Shown: positions 15,001-30,000 of the stretch, one piece after another
Numbering within the stretch: position 1 is the stretch's first letter
Layout: each line of letters begins with the position of its first letter
Assembly: GCA_900618425.1 (NCBI GenBank)
Contig: UZAN01039451.1
Coordinates: 42,173 to 106,172 of the forward strand
From: Echinostoma caproni
Lineage: Eukaryota; Platyhelminthes; Trematoda; Plagiorchiida; Echinostomatidae
DNA: 64,000 bases
Direction: 5' to 3'
Notes under the pieces: model-generated
What the model was told of the DNA's origin: nothing
The model's database searches: none
Seen by the model: only the letters and a program-made list of their open reading frames with translations
Translations under genes and position numbers: made by a program

Positions 15001-18000
15001 AACTTTAAGAAAGCAAATAAGACGGATTGTAATCAATGAGCAATGTGGAAAACGTACTTCCGGGAGCTGTAACGACGAGTGGACATTTTATGCAGATATA
15101 TGATCAGTTTTGGTGTGCGACTCTATTTAAGTTACTCAAAAAAACATTTTCGATCTCACAAATCATTTCTTGTTTTTCGTTTTACTTCCTTTTATTGAAG
15201 CGGCTAATCAGAGAGCTGCCATTAAACGCACAATGGGGAAGATCAGAGGGCGTCGGGGGCATTCGAGCACATCACGGATTGATAATTTGGTGACTCAGTC
15301 AACGGTACACCACCACCCACACATTTATTCATGCGTACATACAGAAGCAATCTGTGACAGTATAATTATTAAACATATAGCTGTTCCACTTATAATTATG
15401 ATTGTTTCATCTGGACTTCCAAATTAGAACTTTTTGAGGATGTTCTAGGTTTATTGATCAAGGAGAATGCGTGTTCTCATGGTAGCCGAAGTTAGTTTCT
15501 CTATGGTTTCTCCCTTTGGAAGAGAGTGAAAGAAATATTTGTTACTAACAAGATATCATATCGAATGACAGAGTAACATATCTTAGAATACATCAGTCTG
15601 ATCATTAACGAAAACCAATCAAGACATTTTTGGGTTGTTTGGGTTGATAACTTTTCAAGTCACAAGTGGAAACTTACGTCCAGGTCCTAAAATTGTGGAA
15701 GGTAATTTCGTCAACATTGGTATTATGATGAACACTTTAAATCTTTGCCAGCAAAAAACTTTCTTTGTGAATCAAAACAAGTTATTTTGGTATGATTATT
15801 TGTGGTTCCAAACAAAGATTTGGGATTAACATAACTCTGAACTTGGAAAATGTTGACCTTCCTGAAGACTAATGGCTGCAGAGTAAAGGTAGACTGTTTC
15901 AAGACATTAACGTACGGTTTAATAGATTCTTCCTTCTAATCTGAACATTGTTATTGTGTTTCGCTTTTTTATTATATTGCAGTCACATTTAAAAAAGTTC
16001 CTATGGGTAGGATATTTTTAGATCTGATTAAACTAAATGAATTGCTATAAAGTGATCAATCTAGCTTTTTAAAAATAGTTTTGCGTATCATTAGAAAACA
16101 AAATCGTACCAAACGTCAGGGACCAGTGCCGCTCGAAGTTTCACAACTTTTCATGCATCTTGAGAATCCAAAAGCGGATAATATCCGTAGTACTTTAGTT
16201 TGATTACGAAACTCCTAGTCTGATTATGGCCGAACATATATCTATTTGCATTACCTCGATAATTACTGATAAAGTGGTTAGATACAATGTAACGTAAGAT
16301 ATACAGCATCAGTGTAACTCACTTCCTGCTGTTGTATTTTATTATGGAAATGAAAATGTATGAATGAGCTCATTAGTTTTATTTTAGAGAGATGAAGTGC
16401 ATTTCAATTATTACCAATATTTTTAAAAATTTATAAAGTTTATGAAACTCCTTTTTTTGTAGAAATATATAGTAATACATCAAGAACCTCAGTGTTACTG
16501 ATCGATGTCTGTGGAATTGTGTATGCACTAAATGAAGTTTCTTTTGTGTGCTGGTCACGGATAGTTGAAATCAAGTATTTACGTTTTCCCGTAACATGGT
16601 AAAGATAAGGAGGGTCTGCCAATCAGGTTATCGTGCGCCAGCTTGAAATATACGGTGCCCAAATATTCAAGACAAATGAAAACATAAGGTAGATCAAGCA
16701 CAAACTGGACGTAAAATAACATTTTTATTTAATATAAGAAATCAAAAGCAATATATTTATGGAAGTCCAATTTTCCAGACTGAAAGATAATGCAATTTTT
16801 AGGGGTAAATTAACAGCAGCAAATCAAAAGGAAGCTTACCACCGGGGGCTAAAATTAAATAAAGTTTAGAAGTAACCCTTGATCTACATAGGTTCTTAAA
16901 GTGTGTTCTAAAAAAAGGTTGTGACATACTGATTGAATTAAATTTCGGCACAGGTGATTCGAAGTGAATGACGTAAATGACATTAATCTAATCTCGAGGT
17001 CGACGACAGTGCGATTATCAGAGCTTGCACTATTCAAACAATTCCCAATAGTTCTTTCGCACTTTCCTGTGCTATTCTAAAGAACAACAACTTGGAGCAT
17101 GAGCGTTGAAAACACCACATAAAATTGTACTTTTGAATAAATCAGATCCAACGTTTTTGGAGATAGTTGTCAGATTGGTTGGTGATCTCGCCTTTCAGAT
17201 TACAATTATTCCGTAGACCGTTTTCTGTATATCATATCTTCAGTTTCTTACAACGCGAATTATTCCGTTCAGCGTCATCTCTAAGGAAAGTAGCTTTGAG
17301 ATTTTGTCAGATGCATTATTGATTAGCTTTTTATGAATCAAACCAAATTTTGAATTTTATTTCTCCACCCATCTTTAATGAGTTCGTAATGCTCAGAAAC
17401 CCAAAAAGTTTTTCGAATTTGATCTGTTCGTATTTGGTTTTCAACCGCTGTAGTTTTTACTCAGTAAGATTTGGAGAAGACGCAAATGCTGTTTGGGAAT
17501 TGCCTCGCGATGTACGCTTATCGTGCAGTTCATTGATCCAGAAGAACCCGTTGATGTATGAAAAAGATGACTTCATGACATTCTATATCTATAACATCGG
17601 ATGTGCTGGTCAACCATACTGGCACGTTTTAAAAGCGTCAACATGAAATTGTGCTTTTTGTAGGATCATGGTCGCCCATTGGTATACAGTTAGCCCCAAG
17701 TATTTATCAGAATGGTGTAATAATTACAGGTGTTAGTTGAGTAACGCCTGAGCCAAAGGTTAACCAAAAAGACTTGAAAGAAAAATAGATTGATTAACAT
17801 ACCTCCTGGCACTGTAAGAGGATTTGTGTGCATCAAAAGTTTATTCAGTGCTTTTTAATCTGCATCAAATATTCGACTGACTTCAAAATTACATTTGTTT
17901 TATTGTAATAATGATGAGATGGTGGTGCATCATGACGAATGTGTTGTCATCTTTTGAAACTAAAATAATTTGATCTAGAATTTACCACATCTACTATGTG

Positions 18001-21000
18001 TAATAATGATATAAAGCAAAAATAATTGGTGTAATCTGTAATTTTATCTAAGTAAAATAATTGAGAAAAACTCCGATTTCAGTTTCGAAAGATGCAGGCT
18101 CGTTGAAACGTTCGCCCTAGGAATTGATGCCTAGAAATCAGATAAAATGCTTTCCATAGGAGTGTTGTCACTCCGTATGGAGCAGTACAAATTGTTTATG
18201 CGAAAGAAGACCTCATAGAGCATCACAAATTAGGAATAATGGAGTGCAATAGGAGTTTCCGACTTTAAATTGCCCATTTCAAATGCTGTGGTGAAAAAGC
18301 CGGTTACCGCGAACTTACAGCCTCTTTCTACAAGTAATTACATAATAGGAGTAAACTGATTAAATAATTACACTTGAGCAATATTCTCCCCTTCGATTTA
18401 CATACATATCTATAAGTAGAAATGAGTTAGTCAAGAATTGTAAAGAAAAATTGAACATAAAAAGCCATATTCCGGTTGAGGTGAGCAATTACTGTTCTAG
18501 TTGTTTGATGCACCTAATTAACTGTATCACTTGAAGCTGATTGTGCACTGGTAGCCAATGCAATGTTTACGTAGATAAAATTGCGTCGTCTCTTATGTTT
18601 CGGAAGAGAAACAAAATGATTTTGGAATCACTATTTACATGGCAGTGATATATGGAAACTTTTAAGACAGCGATAGTCATTTAAACTACACTCAATGAAG
18701 GTGACTCATCAACATAGCCATCCACTGTCGCATCACTGTCACAACAAACTAGCAAGGACGATATATCCTGATCGAAATCACTGTCGTTCTTTCTTTTTGA
18801 GTTTACACACTTCAAATAGCGGGTTTGAGAAAAAAAAATATTTTAAGTTGCTTTCACCTTTTAAAATAGAAAACGGATTCTACTTCTACTTTGGACTGAT
18901 GTTTTCAGTCGTGACTCATGACAGATGATACATTATAATGGTCAAGTAAAAGTGCGTGATTTTTGTCTTTATTAAAATGTGTATTTAATTCCCAGGTGGA
19001 ACCGAAAAACTTTGAACCAAAACAAACTCAATCCTGCGCGTGCTACTGGGATTGATAACGTGTAAAATTATCCAAGAGCGGAAGTGCAAATAGATGGCTT
19101 CTACAGGAATCAGTTTATGGATGAGGATACCACCCACTAAAGCAATTCAATAGAGATAAAACTATACGATATATACCACTATTTATTTCTTGATCGGATG
19201 TGAGTGATTGAATGACCATGGGAAAACTTTTTCTTTTCTTATCAAAATAAGCAACAATTAATGAATTGTAATTAAATAAGTCAAAATAAAACGTGCCTCC
19301 GGGAGCTGCGAGTCACCGAAAAAATAAGGAAAACGATAGGTTTTATTTTCTTGAACTAAACTTTCAATTACTTCAAATGTCTTGTCGGAGCTTCGTATTA
19401 AAATCAGGCATCACTTATCGATTGTCATTAATCGGAATTTTTTTGATGGGTACGTTTTTCACGCTTTATTAAATAATTTATTTTTTACATTCACATGATG
19501 ATTACTATTTATTATTATTTCTTTAACTCGTTAGTATTATTGCTTGTCAAACATTTTAACCACCCGAAAAAATTACATTCATTTCGTGGTGGTGTAATTT
19601 CCATTTGAGCAAACATAACAATGGTGTTTCAACTCGAACGTGTTACCTTGGCCTTCTTAAAAGCTGCACCGCATTCGTGAAATACTGATGTCATGTTGTC
19701 CTTTTGAAAACGTTGTCTCTGGCTCTTCCATTTTTCATTTCCATGATCGTATACAAAACTCAGCTCTTGATGTTCGTGGATGGTGGTATGCTTATGTTTT
19801 ATATCATCCGATATTTAAGTACCAGTTCGCTAAATGTGCATTTGCTAATCTTTTCGGCTTAAACCTCCAGTCGATATCATATGGTTTGAACACCTTTTAA
19901 TTAAAGAATGCTTTGGATGAGTTTTATCGGTTTGCATGCATAATGTCATGCAATTGCTGTTTACACTTTTTTATACGATATAACAGTCTTATCCTGAAGC
20001 CTGTTTGATATGACAGAAAAAATATCACATATGGTTTTTAGTGTGCAATATTTTAATATTACTTTCACCAATATCGTCAAATAACCTGTAGACAACGGAA
20101 AATATAACAACATACCACTTTTATTTAGATTGAAAAAAACGTGAGACTGTAAAGCTTACCGCCAGGGGCTGCAAGATTCAATGCAAACAGATTTGTAATA
20201 TTTACATTGCCTATGCTATAATTTGATCATGTGCAATCTTCCCGCTTTTGTAGAGACACGTCATAGGGAAAAGAATACATAACTGATCGCTGTTAGTTAC
20301 TTGTGACTATATTGTCGTACATTTGAATTCTTCCTCAGATCGTTTGTTGTTTGGCTATGGAATTAAGGAAAGCAGCCATACATCTCAGAATACAGCGACT
20401 GGCAATATCTCAAAGATGTAGATTTGTGGAGCAGGGGGACTAGAACCCATTCGTTGTTCACAATCGCGTAAAATCTTCCTTTGTTCATTGCCTGCAAATG
20501 TCTGCTTACGCCTAGAGTAGAGCATAATCAGTGGTGAAATAGATATGTCTGTATTAGTATAGACTTCATATTATTACTTTATTGTTTCTCTTGTTTTTAC
20601 ACATATTTGTTTCCGAATAACATCCAATAAACGAGAGCACAAAATGCATAGAATTTCACGCGCATTAAGCTTACGTCCGGCAACTGCAATGATCAACAGT
20701 GTAAATGGTGTTTGAAAATACACGGTTAGTTGAACGTAACGAGCATTTGCGGTAATATCGCTAGTTGTTTAAACTCTGAATTTGTTGTAAATTTCTTAAT
20801 TAGTAGCATGCCGTTGAACAATATTCCCCTGAAAATGCCTCGATGATTGTCACGATCAAGCAATTTAGATGTGTTCACAACGACCCTTCGGGCACCTCTC
20901 TGTTAAAAACAAAACATCAATCTGAGTTATATATACGCAAACCTTTATACTAAGCTTTCATCGGAGCTAATTCCCTTAAAATACCACAAACCTAATGTAA

Positions 21001-24000
21001 AACAACACCCATATGCATGATACTCCCACTGACAATGGTCACATGCAGTCTCTTTAACTCAGAACGTTTCTATAGATTAGGCTTTATTACAATTTACTTA
21101 TTGGCATTATTGGAATATTGTTTGGTCGACAAAAGACTCACCGCCTCGAGCTAAAATGTTAGTTATAGAGAGGTTTTTGTATTTGATCAATATAATTCCA
21201 TTTTGCCAGATCAAAATGCTTTTAAGTGGATCGAATTCAACAGGATGCAAACAAGGTGTGGTCAGTGTATCCAATTGTATAGATTTCCGTTTATTCAACT
21301 TATGATGACTGTCAGTCCGATATGGATTCAAGAGTGCAAGAAAAAGCTCTTGAGAAACCCAATTGAGGATAGAAATATTAATAAACACTAACAATCATAC
21401 GTTCACAAGGTACCACTCCCCAAATTGCATGGCGACAACATAAACCTTATGAAGGATTAAATAATGCTGTGTTATGTTAGGAAATACAGAAAATAATGAA
21501 TTCATGGTGTCATGCAAGTCAGTGAAAAATCTTACCTCCAACTGTTACGTTGTAGTTTGGTAATAAAAGCAATTTCGTTAAAACTCGACATTTTTATTAT
21601 GATAAAGTTGGTTAGCGGTGCAAAAATATCGCTGGGCCCTTTAATAAATCTTTACGAGTAGTAATAATTTGACAAGCGTTACATATAAACTATACCTATG
21701 TTTATTTAATTGTTTTGATCGAAAATAGAATAAACTGAGTGTTCAACATAATTAACTTGGAATCGTGTAACATATTTTCCAGGATGTTTAAAAATCCGAA
21801 GGTCATTCCACATTTTATGCCTCCTCAAAGCGTATTATGTTGAAACCGATATGATATTTATAAGATCCAGAGATTAGGCGGAATCCAAGCAATACTTCAG
21901 GAGTTTAAAACCTGTCCAATTTTCAAGAAAAGAGAAGCGGTCAATCCAATAGCTGCCATACAACAACAGACAATGGGAAAGTTGGGCAAGGGTGAAAATC
22001 GAATACATCACCTTTAGGGAAATAATTATCTGACGTTTACTACTTGTTCTCTACTGCACTTGTTTAAGATTCAGATTGATCACTGGGAAGCGTATAGGTT
22101 CTAGAAGTTAACTGAACTCCATTTGGTTGAACACTTGATGTGTAACGTTCTTCCAGTTTGGATTTGAATCATTCACATCAGTGATTGCCGTCGGACGAAC
22201 TCAAAATAGTTCACATGTTGTGTATCATATAATCATAGTTCAACAGCAGCTCTCGCTAACAAGGTGAATCCTGTGAGATTTTATTGTCTTTGCCCAAAGG
22301 TGTAAGCATATTTTCAAGAAACGTGGTCGCTGAATTATCCACAATTCTGAAGCGTCAAGTTGACAAGTACTTTCTTGAATTTACCCCAACTTGAGGTTTT
22401 CAGCAACCTAAGTGAATAACACAAATTATGAAATGCTGCCAGAAATACTTTTATCATTATGTGTAGACTCAAATCCTCTTAGGTTCCTTTTCTAGAGATT
22501 GTTTTATCAATCGGAATTCTATTTTTATATATTTGAACACTGATCAACCACGCAAAATTCACAAAAACATGCCTAGATACATTAGAGTATTTTAACTCAT
22601 CAGTAAACTTCCGCACAGCAGATTATGTGACTTAACTTGGAGATGCACATTATCTTCAAGGAGTTTTACCTCAACCAAAGTCTGTAAATAATTAAAGCTA
22701 TATTGCTCGAACTATGATTTAATGCGTTCATTTAGCAATTCTTATATAATCATAAAGAAGCTATCTACGTGAAGTTTCCTTCGTATTTCATCTAGGCCAA
22801 GTTGGAAAAGGTGATAAATATATTTTTAATATAAAAATAACTGTAAAGCAGCATTATTGGTTACTTTGACTTAAATTATAATAGGTCGTCAGATGAGGGT
22901 TACCATGGTTGTTATTTCAAATCAAAAGATTCTTACCCCCGGGAGCTGAATGGTAAAAGAAAATACTTCATAAATTTTGGTTCCATAATTTTCAGTACAA
23001 CAAATTGCTTCAATTTATTTTTAAAAAACTGTAACATGAAATTAACAATGTTAAAATATAATAAAAAGCCACGTTTCATCGATGACTGTTAGTGCAAACC
23101 ATGTAAAACTGTTGTAAGCTAATGTGTAAATTGTTAATAATAAACTCACGTCCAGGAGCTGTTTATGAGGAATGATTGATTTGTTCATGTATGTTTGTAT
23201 GTATTAATTATTATTTACAACAAGCAGCTGAATTGTGAAAACAGTAAACGACTTCACCAACTTTGCTGGTGCTTGATGGTCTCCTTCTGTTGAACTGATT
23301 CGCTTTTGCTACGGAGCTACATAACACACATGTTACTCTATTTGGCGGGTGAAATAAGTTCATTTTTTGCTGATACATTTTATTACACTCTTAGAGAATA
23401 AGAAAGCTACGCTTCCTTATTTATTCAAATTGAGAACCAGCCGTGATCATTAACCGCTGGAATTGATCGACACGGTTCAGCCCAACGTGAGTGATGTAAT
23501 TCCCGTTTCTTGGAAAAAACCCACCCAACATCGAAATGAAAAGGATCTGGGGACTTCGTTTGGCAATCAGATGTGCGGCGTATTTAGCGTAAGATATTCT
23601 ACCTTCCGAATTGCACAGAGCTCAATCTATAGTTTAATAAGTACCCGTTCAGCATATATTGCACATAAAGGAAAAATATCAATCGCAAATCTTTGGCCTA
23701 ATAAATACCAGTTTTCTTTACAGCAATTTATACATCGCCCTGTTCGTTATTCTGACCCACCTCGATAGTAATTTAAACGATTTCACTTAAGCGTTATTTT
23801 CCATATATTGCATTGTAAGGACAACGGAATATCTAATAAAGTGATTCATTTTTTACTACTTTAGTAAAACTAATAAAGAAATAATACACCAACTATAATT
23901 ATAAACTCGCGTACATGAACCGAACCCGCACATTCATAGTAGTCAATACTTCTGTAACTCTTTGTTCACAATAGTGATAAATGTTAAATTTGCTTTTTAT

Positions 24001-27000
24001 TGATTCCAGTCTTGTCATATGAGACAGAAGCAGACAAATGCCCACGAAGTATCTGAAATAAACTTACGACCGCGGACTGAATTAGAATAATTCAGGGAGA
24101 AAACCAGAAGTTTCGTGAGGAAATGTGAAAGCAACTTCTACCAAACGACGAATTATTATGGCACAAAAACTTGGCAAACTTTTCTATTAACTGACAAATA
24201 AATGATAAAATTTTGCAATATTTGATGTGTAAAATATTCAAACACTTACGTCCAACTTTTTTGATAAAGAAAATGCAATGGCAAACGTTTCAAATTATGC
24301 GAGTCAGGACGTCAATTGATTTTATATAACTCTGAATTTCAAACTGAAATTATTACTCATTGTTTGTTCCTCAATTTGTAAGATTATATTATGGCACAGT
24401 CTATTATCTATTGTAACTGCAATGCTAAACAATTGATCACCCCAAATATAGCCACATATTGACAGCATATTATACCTAGCCTAGTTACAGACCAATATAA
24501 TACAGCACGTAATTTCACAAGCACCTATCACGTATCAATAGACTTTACTTGGTCAGCAGTATACCTGTTTTGTGATTCCGGCAGAATTCCTTGCGTATAC
24601 ATGTTTGCTAGGTTCTCGGATTTTCCGAAAAATAGATTTCATCCATCGTGTTTTTCGTTTCACAGAGTATTTAAACTTAATTTGACAATCGCTTATGAGC
24701 GTTAGTCATGAATCACGGACCGATTGCGGATATAAGAGACAAAATGTTTTTGAATTTCGATACAATTTAGAGGTTATTAGAAAGAAAATATTCATAAATT
24801 TGTTTGATATAAAACTTACCACCGGGAGCTTAAAACCATAGAGTGCGTAGATAAGTAAAAAGATTTTAGTTCACTGTATTTAGGCAACATCGTAGGGTAT
24901 AATTAGACCGGAAGTGTTAAACACATGATCTTTTATAACTGATCAGCTTATTCCTTATCCACATTTGGTAAACTGCAGAAAAGAGCAGATAAATCTTGTA
25001 ACCTGATACAACTACGCTGAACTTCAGAAATAGGCATGGCTTCATGTTTTTCATACTTCTGAGTTTTCACCCTAAAATACTTATGGTATTTTTAAAAATT
25101 CGTTTGACTTTAAAATAAAGTTACAAAGCAATCAATAGGGCGCCATGGAGAGGTGAAGTATGGATGTTCTATGAGGGTGTATATGGACGTAGTGCTCGTA
25201 GACTGGCTTCAAAGAAAAAAGTGCTATCTGCATTAATATCATCATTTTCGATTTATTAGTGCCATTTTGGACGTAATCCGGGACTTCAAATGCCAAGGTT
25301 CTTTACTTCATTTTTTGGATAAAAGCGACATACAATATTGATAGGTATATTAGGTTGTTCCGCACTTATATTATTTCTCGCAGCCCTAATAATTATAGTA
25401 AGGTCTGAATATTTTGATCGCAATAGGTAGTAATTCGCCATACCTCTTTCTTTTTAAGAGAAACAATTAGAAGGGAGCAAGAACGTTTGCGATGACTCTT
25501 CTACTGGCTAATACACAAATTATTTAGTAGGGGAGGACATCATAACAAAGTGAAAAAGAAATAGTGAACAGTCCAGTTCCATGACCGGATTGTGTTCACA
25601 ACTTGGTCCTCCCCATGTGCACTGGTATGAGCAGCATCCAGTCTTGGAACTGGAATATTGATTATTTTTATTCCACTCTGTCATGCTTTCTCCCCCTCCT
25701 ACTTATCAGCTTAATATAAAATTTGATATATTAGCCTCCAGAAAAATCACCTCATATGAGCTTGTCCACTACTGTGTGTTTTTATTACAATGCGCAGTGA
25801 TGGTATTTTCAGACGGACCTCTCAATATGCGTGCCCTGATTAGGCAGTTCCTTATTTGTTTCGAATTGTAATCTGGTATACTTCAGTTTTTCATCTTATA
25901 CGGTAATGAACAGGTTCAGATAATTTCGCGGGTAATAGCACTGAATTGAAAAAACCTCAGAATCCACTTCCTCGTTATTGTTTTGGAACGGTAGTTCTCG
26001 GAGGAATTTTAGTTAAAATGAAATCCTTGTTTCCAGAGAAGTGCATTTGGAAAATGTCAACTGAAGGAGATTGCTTGTTTAAATCAAACTTCTCCTTTAC
26101 ATTCTTTGTATAACTTACGTCCAGCAGCTAAAAAGTTATGGAATCAGCAGATGATCGAAAGTTACAGGAGCTGTTATCCGGGTTACTGTAAATCATACAT
26201 TTTAGTTACGGTTGACTGATTTCCAAAGAACCACCAAGCGCACTGCAAGGACGTTGCTGAACCGATCATTAGATTCAGTCAGTAGATGTGTCTAAAACTG
26301 GTTCACAAAAACTATTCACTCTACTGCTGTTTAATCCAATTTATTATTTCGCTTTAAACAAAGTTCATTACTTTGCGGGACGTAATCAATAGTAGGACAT
26401 TGAGATGAGTCTGGTAAACTGCTTTTATTCACAATTCCAAACCTGGTAGGAATAAGCTAACTCTGGGAGGTTTTGCTCTAGTTTAGTAACTATTCAATTT
26501 TACAACAACACAAACAACAGGACGGACGATGCGAGAAACGCAAAATTATCACAAAGGTATGGATTTGCAGGTATTCAGAAAGGTAACTCCATAATGTGCG
26601 CATAATCTTCTCATCTAATTTTTTTAATCCTGGATTTGGTTTATATTACAGCTTCTCTGTTTGCAACAGTTATCATCAACGAGGGTACAGACACATTTCA
26701 GTGTTCCACAACAGATGCCGTTGTTTGTGATCACGTAAAGGGTCTATGTTTCTCGTGAGCAAACGTACAATAACATTAGGCTTAGGAGGACGCCATGGAA
26801 ATAGAAGATTTCTATATGCAATTGTAGGGAGATGCGGCCAGAATAAATACCGCATTCAATTGATCTTGCACAAAACTTGAGCTTAGAACTTACGGCCACG
26901 TTCTGAAATCAAGAATGCATGATGATTAATTACAGCAGTCTGTTACCATGTTTTCAGTAGATGTATACAAAAACCAAAACACTTTATGAACTGTTATTTC

Positions 27001-30000
27001 AGTGATTCATTTTTCACAAATACATACACCTTCGAATCTGTTGGAAGAACTTACCACCATTGGCTGGAGAGGGGAGGGAAATTGTATGCATTTAGAGAGG
27101 TCGTGGTGGAGTTTAATGACGAAACAACTAATACGCACACTCAAGTCACATCCGCTGTATCTATACTCAGCCTTCATTGATAAAGCCCATCAAGTGTGGT
27201 ATCCGAATTCACTGCTTATCAGTTTCTCAAGTAGTTTCTCAAGTAGAAACTGATCTTGATCTGGTGCATTAAAACTTTGACGAAAATGAATAGAAACAGA
27301 TGTGGTCTACGTCCGAACATAGATGTTTTATGCACATTAAATGACTTGGATACACTAACTGTTTTGTAAATGCAACTGTAACTTCGTCCCTGATAAACTC
27401 ATTTTTATAATTTGCGTTATCGAACGTTGGTGCGAAATTATGATTTCTACAATTCTTCACTCACGTCCTATACTGGCTTTCTGTTAACTAGACTGATTTA
27501 CCTAAGTTGACCCAAAACATAATTCGCCTCCATCCGTCTGCTATCCTGGTATTTGTTTTCATAAAAAGATATCCACATTAATTTAGAACAATTCATTAAA
27601 AACATTTTGTCCGCCTACATATTCTGTTCGTTCGAGATTTACCACGGCAGAGCGAACAAAATAAAATTGCAAAAACGCTCGTTTGCAGTTATTCGTAATT
27701 ATGCCAATATGTAATAATATCACCAATCAAGAACAAAGGAAAAAAATACACTAGGATTGATTTGATTAGCAGACCCAAGATCAGAATAATAAGGGTAACA
27801 TAGTTGTTTATTCACCACTCCTGGTATTGAGACTCCAGTAGTTGAGTTGTTTGTGAGGTGTGGTGTGAGGCTTAAGCGCTTAGAGGAATGTAGAAGAGGT
27901 TGTACCGAACAATACTGCCGTGGCACGTGACATATAACAGTCAATCTGCCTTGATAATCGACAAAGAAAGTAACTTATAAATGACGACGAAAACACATTC
28001 TCTTTCACAGTATCAGTTGTTTCATCTAAGTTTGAAGTCACTACTTTTATGAGTGACTTCATCGTTCTGGTGTTTATCCATGAGTCCATTTGAACAATCA
28101 AATTATTGTGCATTTTAACTTATATGCGTTTTCATTATTCTTGCATGATTACGAATCAACTATCCGATCCTTGTGTTCCCAATATCTTCTAGGGAACGAT
28201 TTAGATAAAGTAGAGAAGCTACTGTGAGTTGACACAAGATTTTCGGCTGATGATGATTTTATATTAAATATATTAATAATATTATGATATCCTACATTAG
28301 ATATTTCATTCTTCGGAATAAATATGCTCAATCCCGCAGAGATTTTAAAACTCATAATGACTAGTATCACAAGTGTTAAGTTACATTGCAAGAAGAAATT
28401 TCACGATGCCACTGCAGATTTAGCCGAGCATGCGATTTGCTTCTAATTTATTAGTTTATGTCAAAAAACAGATACAGTTTAATCATTTAAAGTTTACTCA
28501 CCTCCAGCGCCTTATACGCAGATTCGGATTTGAGGAAAACAAGCAAAATACACAAAATCAGATCGCAAAGGGAAATTAACATCTTACACCACAATGTTAC
28601 TTATGATACAATTTGTATACAAAGCGCTTTCTGACATACTGTTTTTCTTACATGCGTTGTTATTTATTTATTAAAAATAGGTTAAATATAAACTAAAGTT
28701 GGATCATCATAAACGGTGAAAATCAACTGTGTTACGCTGAGTTTGCTGGACAGTGTTGTTATTGTGGCTTCATAGATATTTCCGGTATGATGAAGGTAAC
28801 TTACATCCACGTGCTGGACGCAACAAATGAAGGAAAAGCATTCGGAAGATATCGCAATTATGGATAGACAGGTGAATCTATGCAAATGAACAGCCTCATT
28901 TGAGCAGAGTAAATGACCAACTACTGTTGCTTCTATTTTAAAAATACGTAAATATGCTGGATATGTGTCTTGCATAGACAAACTGAGTTCCACACGAAAC
29001 AAATGTCTCATACAAATTAAGTGTATTTCATTGAGTCATCCTTTTTCAAAGTTTTGCTGTTGTGATGTGTAATAAACTCCCTTGTCTGAGATAAATAAAA
29101 GAAACGTTAGATTTTTAGGTAGACGTACTTGTTGTGTAATCCTAATTATAATGGTTACTATCACTCCAAATAGAAAGAACCAAAAAGGAGACTTTGATAT
29201 TTCCTTTTTTACTGTACGTTTTAGGTTTTACTAGTGTGACACAACGGACTCTTAGGAGGGGATCACAAACTAAATGCAATCACAAACTTACGACCAGGTT
29301 CTACAAGAGAACAGACAAAAACATTAGTTGCAACGTCGAGCTATTTAATAGAGCTATTTGAGATCAATTAAGTTAAAACGAGGTGAAAACAGGAAATGCA
29401 GAAGTTCAGACTTCCTACGAATCAAAATCGTGATAACCTTATTTCTAGCAATATTCAACCGTGGGTTTATCTAACCTACTGGTTTATTACGCTTCTATTT
29501 GGTTACCACTTTCACAGGTCTAACTCTACATTGTCCGTGAATTTGGAACTTGATTTATCAATAAACTTCATTTCCTCGAGCTTTAGAAAAAATAATGTGT
29601 AAGAAGGTACGGTGATTTGCACAGCAATATCCTGATCACATTTTTTTCAATATCCTTAATTATGCTATTTAAAAGATTCTTATGGGGAGGGCATAATCAG
29701 TGGTTGGTCAGATGATCTACATGATCCAGAACATGAGCAACCATCGCATTCATTTTGGAAAGCGACACGTCCACTATCTCAAACATGAGGTTGCAACTCA
29801 ACAGACTGGCTAAGACAATGAAATCTCGCATGATTTGATCAGCTCTATAATTCGGCTGTAACGTTGATTTCAACTGCTAGCCGGATCGGTATAGCGAAAT
29901 ATTTCTCACGAAAGTACTATCCTGGAAGAGTTTTGATCAATCACATTGTTTGTTAATTAATGTTGTTTTATTCACAGATCAGGTTTGTACTAACCTCCGA

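Noticed and set aside
16683..16700. ctggacgtaa on the plus strand
   Set aside because: Opposite strand to the array, with no acceptor upstream; chance similarity.
19131..19136. TGGGTG (minus) as a 6-nt Val-Gly exon
   Set aside because: Good acceptor and frame, but donor gtatcc is far from consensus; random matches of this short pattern are expected a few times in 42 kb.
29768..29776. ATAGTGGAC (minus) as a 9-nt exon
   Set aside because: GAG acceptor and donor gtgtcg are both weak.
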